Shown one piece after another: positions 6,272-10,504 of a stretch of DNA of 10,504 nt. A program made the position numbers and the translations under genes. Each line of letters starts with the position of its first letter. Within the stretch, counting starts at the first letter, position 1. The stretch lies in contig DOJA01000078.1 in assembly GCA_003511945.1 (NCBI GenBank), positions 10,537-21,040 of the forward strand, in the 5' to 3' direction. The notes under the pieces are model-generated. The model was not told where the DNA came from and did not search any database. It saw nothing but the letters and a program-made list of their open reading frames with translations. This DNA comes from Phycisphaerales bacterium. GTDB taxonomy: Bacteria; Planctomycetota; Phycisphaerae; Phycisphaerales; UBA1924.

Positions 6272-7075
6272 ATGGAGACCCCCGCCCACCGAGCCCTGAA
6301 AGACGCCGCCGCGAGATTCCTGATCCGCGCCGGATGCCAGGCCGTCGCCACCGAAGTCCGCTGCCCGCGCTCCCGCTACCGCGTGGACGCCGCGGGGTAC
6401 CTCGACGCGCGCCCCGTCGATCCCGGTGCGCTCGCCGACGACGGCGCGGCCCTCTCGGCCGGCACGATCTGGGCGGGCACGATCCCTGCTCGGCGCGCCG
6501 GGCGCGCCCTCCGCTGCGAGCCCCGCACCGCGATTGTCGAGTGCAAGCAGTCCCGCGCCGACTTCCTCAAGGACTCCCGCGAAACCGTCCGCCTTCTCCG
6601 ACGCCGCGACGCCCTCGAGCAGCGCCGAGCCCAGATCGAGGACGGGCTCATCAAGCCCCGGGAGCCCCACCTGCGCGAGAGCGGCGTTTTCCTGTTCACC
6701 GAACTCGAGAACTGGGCCTTCGAACACAGCGACAGCATCGCCTACCGGCGCGTCCTCCGATCGCTCCGGCGCGTGAACGAGCAGCTCTACGCCGAGACCA
6801 AGTTCTGGCTCGCCGCCCAGTACCGCCTGGCCGATCGGCTCTACCTCCTCGCGCCCGCGGGTCTGATCGAGCGCCGCGAGCTGCCCACAGGATGGGGGCT
6901 AGTCGAGTGCGACAACCCCCGGCCGCGCGCGGACCCCGCAGAACCCGCCCCGTGGGTGTCGGTCACCGCGCCGCACCGCCCGACCTCTCCCGACCAGCGG
7001 GCGCGCCTGCTGCGGAACATCGCCGTCGCCGCCACCCGCACCGCCTGGAAGGGCGGCCCCCCGGGCCTAGACTAG
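6272..7075 (+). CDS. MmcB-like PD-(D/E)XK putative nuclease / DNA repair protein
   Basis: This encodes 267 residues. The core pattern resembles MmcB-type DNA repair proteins: an N-terminal helix (HRALKDAAARFLIRAG), then TEVR (E28), a strand with the first acidic residue (YRVDAAG, D39), the catalytic-type pair VECKQSRADFLKD (E90, K92), and a late block KFWLAAQYRLADRLYLLAP (177-195) with GWGLVECD (207-214). D39, E90 and K92 would form the PD-(D/E)XK metal site. Two stretches (about 44-85 and 103-170) look like insertions within the fold, making the protein longer than I expect for MmcB. It starts 13 nt after the SecA-like stop on the same strand and may be cotranscribed, but no clear Shine-Dalgarno is visible. 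A role in DNA repair or as a nuclease is inferred from the fold only. Confidence 0.68.
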   Translation: METPAHRALKDAAARFLIRAGCQAVATEVRCPRSRYRVDAAGYLDARPVDPGALADDGAALSAGTIWAGTIPARRAGRALRCEPRTAIVECKQSRADFLKDSRETVRLLRRRDALEQRRAQIEDGLIKPREPHLRESGVFLFTELENWAFEHSDSIAYRRVLRSLRRVNEQLYAETKFWLAAQYRLADRLYLLAPAGLIERRELPTGWGLVECDNPRPRADPAEPAPWVSVTAPHRPTSPDQRARLLRNIAVAATRTAWKGGPPGLD

Positions 7076-7081
7076 CCCGGG
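7060..7081 (+). terminator. Hairpin at the end of the MmcB-like gene (possible terminator)
   Basis: CCCGGGC (7060-7066) pairs with GCCCGGG (7075-7081) in a 7-bp GC-only stem with an 8-nt loop. It spans the stop codon of the MmcB-like gene. No T-run follows, so an intrinsic terminator is uncertain. It could instead separate this block from the kinase gene by attenuation or protect the 3' end of the transcript. Confidence 0.35.
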
Positions 7082-7133
7082 TGTGACGGATGACCCACCG
7101 CGGGCTCCCGTGCGTGCGCCGGCTCTGGCCCGC

Positions 7134-7143
7134 GGAGAAGGGA
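7134..7143 (+). promoter_or_regulatory. Ribosome binding site that fixes the histidine kinase start
   Basis: The purine-rich GGAGAAGGGA lies 6 nt before the ATG at 7150. The earlier in-frame ATG at 7090 has no Shine-Dalgarno and would add 20 residues of no recognisable character. Confidence 0.7.
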
Positions 7144-7149
7144 CGCGGG

Positions 7150-9132
7150 ATGGCCTCGTCGGACGCCGGGCGCTGGAACCACGATCGAACCGCCGCGGGT
7201 TCCGACCCCGGGCTGTGGGACCGCTTCGCCCGCGAGCAGGCCGGGGGGGCGATCGACGCGCTCTCGAGCCATGTCGCGCTGCTCGATTCCACGGGCGTCG
7301 TCGTTGCGGTGAATCGCGCCTGGCAGCGCTTCGGCGCCCAGAACGGGCTCCTCGTTGACTCCGCCGGCATCGGAAGGAGCTACCTCGCCGTCTGCGACGC
7401 CGCCAGCGGGCCGGAGTCATCGGAGGCCGCACGCTGCGCCGACGGCATCCGCCGGCTGCTTGCCGGACAGATCGAGGAGTTCCGCCAGCAGTACCGCTGC
7501 GAGACCGCCATCGGCCCCCGCTGGTACCAGATGCGCGCGACCCGGTTTGTCCACGGCGCACGGACCTTCGCCGTCGTGGTGCATGAGGACATCACCGAGG
7601 TGATGCGCGCGTACAGCGCACTGGCCGAGAGCGAGGCCCGGTTCTTCCAGATCACCGAGGTCATCGACCAGGTCTTCTGGATGAAGACCCTCAGCCCGGT
7701 CCGGGTGGCCTATGTCAGCCCGTCGGTCGAGCGGCTCTTCGGGATCAGGCCCGAGGAAATCTACCGCAACCCGGGCCGATGGATGGAGATCGTCCACCCC
7801 GAGGACGCCCCCCGGGTCCGGGAATCGATCGGCGCGTGGATCGAGCGTGGCGGTCCGGGATGCTGGACCGAGGAGTACCGCGTGGTGCGCCCGGACGGAT
7901 CGGTCCGCTGGGTCCGCGACAGCGCGCACGGGCTCCCCGCCGCCGCCGACCGGGGGGGCAAGATTTTGTGCGGGGTCGCCGAGGATGTCACCGAACTCCG
8001 CGAGCACCGCGACCGGCTCGAGCACCTCGTCCAGGAGCGCACGGCTCAGCTCCGCGAGTCCCAGGAACTCCTCGCGCAACAGGATCGGCTCGCCTCCATC
8101 GGCACCCTTGCCGCCGGTCTGGGGCACGACCTGGCCAACATCCTCTTTCCCATGCGCTGCCGACTCGATGTCCTGGAGGCCAGCGCCCTCCCCGCGGCCC
8201 TCCGCCCCGAAGTGGACGGCCTCAAGACCACCGTCGAGTACCTCCGCCAGCTCAGCGCCGCGCTCCGCCAGTGCGCCATCGACCCCATCAGCGCCGGGCA
8301 GCCCCGCGGGCCTACCCGCCTCTCCGAATGGGCGAACGGGGTCCGTCCGCTGATCGAAAAATCAGCAGCCGGCCCCATCGACCTCGCGTGGGAAATCGGG
8401 GACGATCTGCCCGCGGTGGCGGTCGCCCCGCACCAGCTCACACAGGCGGTGCTCAACCTGGTCGGGAACGCAACAGAATCCATCGACGGCCCGGGGCGCA
8501 TCGTCGTCCGCGCCGAGCCGCCGCGCACCCTCGCCGGCCCTGTCGAACTCTCCGTGATCGACACCGGCTGCGGCATGAGCGACGAGGCCCGTCGCCACGC
8601 GCTGGAACCGTTCTTCACCACCAAGCAGCGTGGGCGCAGCACCGGGCTCGGGCTGTCGCTCGTCCACGCGATCGTCCGGTCCGTCGATGGGGAGATCCGC
8701 ATCGACTCCGCCGAGGGGCGGGGCACCACCGTCACCCTCCGCCTTCCGAGATGGAACCCGCGCGCCGGCGAGCCCGACCGACCCCCCGCCGCCCATCCCC
8801 ATCGGGCCGCGATCGTGGGCGTCTCGCTCGCCAGCCCGCGACGGTCGGCGATGGTCCGTCATGTCGCCGCCGCCATGGGATTGCGGGCGGTGGACTCCGA
8901 CCCGGACGGCGCCGAGCCGCCCGACATCTGGGTCGTCGACGAGTCCGCCGCCTCGCCCGACGCCGCCCGCGACTTCCTCGCCGCCGGCCCTGAACGGGGC
9001 GTCGTGGTGTTCGGCCCGGCCCGCATGGACTGGACCGCTCTCGGGGTTGAACATGTGGGCGAAGAGGAGGGGCTCGACGCCCTGCGGCGAGCGCTCCGCC
9101 AGGCCCGGCGCGGAAGGATGAACTCACCATGA
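7150..9132 (+). CDS. Soluble double-PAS sensor histidine kinase with degenerate receiver-like tail
   Basis: This encodes 660 residues with no membrane segments, so a cytoplasmic sensor. Two PAS domains are visible. The first covers about 36-150. The second covers about 160-285 and has a clear PAC-type block (EEYRVVRPDGSVRWVRDSA, then GVAEDVTELREHR). A coiled-coil linker (285-310) leads to the dimerisation domain with phospho-acceptor H326 in GLGHDLANIL. The ATP-binding domain shows the N box (LNLVGNATESI), G1 (DTGCGM, 471-476), F box (EPFFTTK, 486-492) and G2 (STGLGLSLV, 497-505). Residues about 552-650 look like a receiver domain that has lost its acid pocket: strand 1 reads AAIVGVSLASP and the usual Lys is missing, although an Asp remains in IWVVDES (D597). 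The 3' end overlaps the response regulator by 4 nt, so the two are surely coupled. The signal sensed is unknown. Confidence 0.92.
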   Translation: MASSDAGRWNHDRTAAGSDPGLWDRFAREQAGGAIDALSSHVALLDSTGVVVAVNRAWQRFGAQNGLLVDSAGIGRSYLAVCDAASGPESSEAARCADGIRRLLAGQIEEFRQQYRCETAIGPRWYQMRATRFVHGARTFAVVVHEDITEVMRAYSALAESEARFFQITEVIDQVFWMKTLSPVRVAYVSPSVERLFGIRPEEIYRNPGRWMEIVHPEDAPRVRESIGAWIERGGPGCWTEEYRVVRPDGSVRWVRDSAHGLPAAADRGGKILCGVAEDVTELREHRDRLEHLVQERTAQLRESQELLAQQDRLASIGTLAAGLGHDLANILFPMRCRLDVLEASALPAALRPEVDGLKTTVEYLRQLSAALRQCAIDPISAGQPRGPTRLSEWANGVRPLIEKSAAGPIDLAWEIGDDLPAVAVAPHQLTQAVLNLVGNATESIDGPGRIVVRAEPPRTLAGPVELSVIDTGCGMSDEARRHALEPFFTTKQRGRSTGLGLSLVHAIVRSVDGEIRIDSAEGRGTTVTLRLPRWNPRAGEPDRPPAAHPHRAAIVGVSLASPRRSAMVRHVAAAMGLRAVDSDPDGAEPPDIWVVDESAASPDAARDFLAAGPERGVVVFGPARMDWTALGVEHVGEEEGLDALRRALRQARRGRMNSP

Positions 9133-9797
9133 TGATGATGGCCACGCTCGCCAAGCCCGTCCGGGTGCTCTGCGTCGACGATCACGCGATGCTCCTGGAA
9201 GGCCTCCGCGCCCGCTTCGACCGCGAGCCGGACATCGAGCTGGCCGGCACGCTCACGACGGTCGACGGGCTCGCGTCCGAGGTCGAGCGGTCCGGCGCCA
9301 CCGTTGTGCTGCTGGACATCGACATGCCCGGCGAGGATGTCTTTGACGCCCTGGACGATCTGCACCGGCGCCACCCCGAGACGCGCGCCATCATGCTGAC
9401 CGCCCACATCCGCGACACCTACATCGATTCCGCCATCGCCGCCGGCGCCTGGGGCTACCTCTCCAAGAGCGACGCGCCGGACACCATCGTCGAAGGCGTC
9501 CGCAAGGTCGCCGCCGGGGAGCTCGCCTTCAGCCCCGATGTCGAAGAACGGGTCAACGCCGCCCGCCACGGGCGTGCCGTGAAGCCCGGGTCCAAGCTGA
9601 CCCTGCTCACCCCCCGCGAGCAGCAGATCCTCCGCATGATCGGCATGGGCCAGGGACGCCAGGAGATCGCCCACGCCATCCACCGCAGCCCCAAGACCGT
9701 CGACGCCCATCGCGCATCGATCATGGAGAAGCTGGCGATCCACGACCGCGTTGAACTGGCCCGCTACGCCATCCGCGAAGGGCTGGTCGAGGTCTGA
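9129..9797 (+). CDS. NarL/FixJ-family response regulator
   Basis: This encodes 222 residues. The N-terminal receiver domain has the acid pair D17 and D18 (VLCVDDH), phospho-acceptor D63 (VVLLDIDMPG), switch T91 (IMLTAH) and the conserved Lys at 113 (GYLSKSDAP). The C-terminal LuxR-type helix-turn-helix spans about 157-216 (LTPREQQILRMIGMGQ, EIAHAIHRSPKTVDAHRASI). On phosphorylation by the upstream kinase it should dimerise and bind promoters; target genes are not evident. It begins in an ATGA overlap with the kinase stop. Four ATG codons lie in tandem (9129-9140), so the exact start may be any of them. AAGGA at 9114-9118 is spaced better for the first than for the later ones. Confidence 0.95.
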   Translation: MMMMATLAKPVRVLCVDDHAMLLEGLRARFDREPDIELAGTLTTVDGLASEVERSGATVVLLDIDMPGEDVFDALDDLHRRHPETRAIMLTAHIRDTYIDSAIAAGAWGYLSKSDAPDTIVEGVRKVAAGELAFSPDVEERVNAARHGRAVKPGSKLTLLTPREQQILRMIGMGQGRQEIAHAIHRSPKTVDAHRASIMEKLAIHDRVELARYAIREGLVEV

Positions 9798-9802
9798 GCG
9801 AT

Positions 9803-9829
9803 CCCGACGGGGCGCCTTACGGCGTCGGG
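9803..9829. terminator. Hairpin between convergent regulator and AbgT genes (possible bidirectional terminator)
   Basis: CCCGACG (9803-9809) pairs with CGTCGGG (9823-9829). A competing inner pairing is CGCC (9813-9816) with GGCG (9821-9824). The structure sits just past the regulator stop and overlaps the last codons of the convergent AbgT gene. No strong T-run is present on either strand, so termination is a position-based inference. Confidence 0.35.
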
Positions 9830-10504
9830 TACAGCGTCGGCGCATCCGGCCCCACCGGAAGCCCGAGCGCGAACACCCACAGATAGAAGAACGCGGTCCA
9901 GCCCACGAAGAACACGAGCGAGTAGGGCAGCATCGTCGCGATCAGGGTGCCGATCCCCAGCTTCCGGTCGTACCGGGCCGCGAACGCCAGGATCAGCCCG
10001 AAGTACGACATCATGGGCGTGATGATGTTCGTCACGCTGTCGCCCACGCGGTAGGCGCACTGCACCACCTCCGGGCTGTAGCCGATCTGCATCATCATCG
10101 GGATGAAGATCGGCGCGATCAGCGCCCACTTTGCGCTGGCCGAGCCGATGAGCAGGTTGATCAGCGCGCACGCCAGGATGAACGGCCCGAACACGAGCGG
10201 GTTGTCCAGGTTCAGCGCCCGCAGCCCGTCGGCCCCCAGCACCGCCAGGATCGTGCCCAGCCGCGAGTAGTTGAACGCCTCCACGAACTGCGCCGCGAAG
10301 AACACCAGCACGATGTACAGACCCATCGACGACATGCTGGCCGCCATGGCGTCGATCGCGTCCCGGTCGTTCTTCATCGTCCCCGTCACCCGCCCGTACA
10401 CGAAGCCCGGCACCAGGAAGAACACCACGATCATCGGCACCACGCTGTGCAGGAACGGCCCCAGCGCCTTGATCCCTGTTGCCTCCCCCCCCGGCTCCCG
10501 CAGG
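9817..10504 (-). CDS. AbgT-family transporter (C-terminal part, N-terminus outside window)
   Basis: About 228 C-terminal residues are present; the frame stays open to the right edge, so the internal GTG at 10443 is not the true start. The sequence matches the AbgT family closely: SVVPMIVVFFLVPGFVYG, GTMKNDRDAIDAMAASM, YIVLVFFAAQFVEAFNYS, NLLIGSASAKWALIAPIF, YRVGDSVTNIITPMMSYF, then a last hydrophobic segment ending in GLPVGPDAP. These are integral inner-membrane transporters. Characterised members import p-aminobenzoyl-glutamate (E. coli AbgT) or export sulfonamide drugs and para-aminobenzoate (MtrF, YdaH). Which role applies cannot be told from the fragment. The gene converges on the response regulator, so it is a separate transcription unit and not an obvious member of the neighbouring modules. 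Confidence 0.93.
   Translation of the reverse strand, partial: LREPGGEATGIKALGPFLHSVVPMIVVFFLVPGFVYGRVTGTMKNDRDAIDAMAASMSSMGLYIVLVFFAAQFVEAFNYSRLGTILAVLGADGLRALNLDNPLVFGPFILACALINLLIGSASAKWALIAPIFIPMMMQIGYSPEVVQCAYRVGDSVTNIITPMMSYFGLILAFAARYDRKLGIGTLIATMLPYSLVFFVGWTAFFYLWVFALGLPVGPDAPTLYPTP

Noticed and set aside
4345..6351. A 668-residue open frame on the minus strand opposite the SecA-like gene
   Set aside because: It mirrors a gene with clear SecA motifs. Its protein is low-complexity Gly/Ala/Asp/Val-rich, the typical result of GC-rich codon use read in antisense.
10485..10492. A run of eight C (eight G in the AbgT coding strand) as a phase-variation tract
   Set aside because: Runs of this kind are expected at this GC content and the frame through it is intact; one instance is not evidence.

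Overview
The window is GC-rich DNA (third codon positions are mostly G or C), densely packed, with short intergenic gaps and no RNA genes or CRISPR array that I can see. The gene content and protein style fit a planctomycete-type bacterium, perhaps of the Phycisphaerae: a PqqD-like/M50/HlyD fusion, a short SecA-like ATPase, a soluble PAS kinase and an AbgT transporter. That placement is an inference from recalled family resemblance and composition, not a phylogenetic result.

Layout, left to right. (1) The C-terminal third of pstB (phosphate ABC transporter ATPase) and a complete phoU form the end of a pst-phoU phosphate locus; a degraded dispersed repeat lies between them. (2) A minus-strand HlyD-type periplasmic adaptor converges on phoU with a 2-nt gap. 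It is divergent from a plus-strand block, and a palindromic repeat (copy 2) fills the divergent gap. (3) The plus-strand block holds a PqqD-like/M50 site-2-protease-like/HlyD-like fusion, then (1 nt later) a 648-residue SecA-like motor lacking the C-terminal third of ordinary SecA, then (13 nt later) an MmcB-like PD-(D/E)XK putative nuclease. (4) A two-component pair follows: a soluble double-PAS histidine kinase with a degenerate receiver-like tail, overlapping by 4 nt a NarL/FixJ response regulator. (5) The C-terminal part of an AbgT-family transporter converges from the minus strand and runs off the right edge.

How they may work together. PstB and PhoU belong to phosphate uptake and signalling. 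The HlyD adaptor, the M50 fusion and the SecA-like ATPase look like one envelope-associated module: an ATP-driven motor in the cytoplasm, an integral-membrane metalloprotease-like protein with a cytoplasmic peptide-binding-type domain and a periplasmic adaptor-like domain, and a separate exported adaptor. A peptide or protein export or processing system is the most natural reading. The substrate and any channel are not visible here, and this module is the most interesting part of the window. The kinase and regulator are almost certainly partners. Their targets are unknown.
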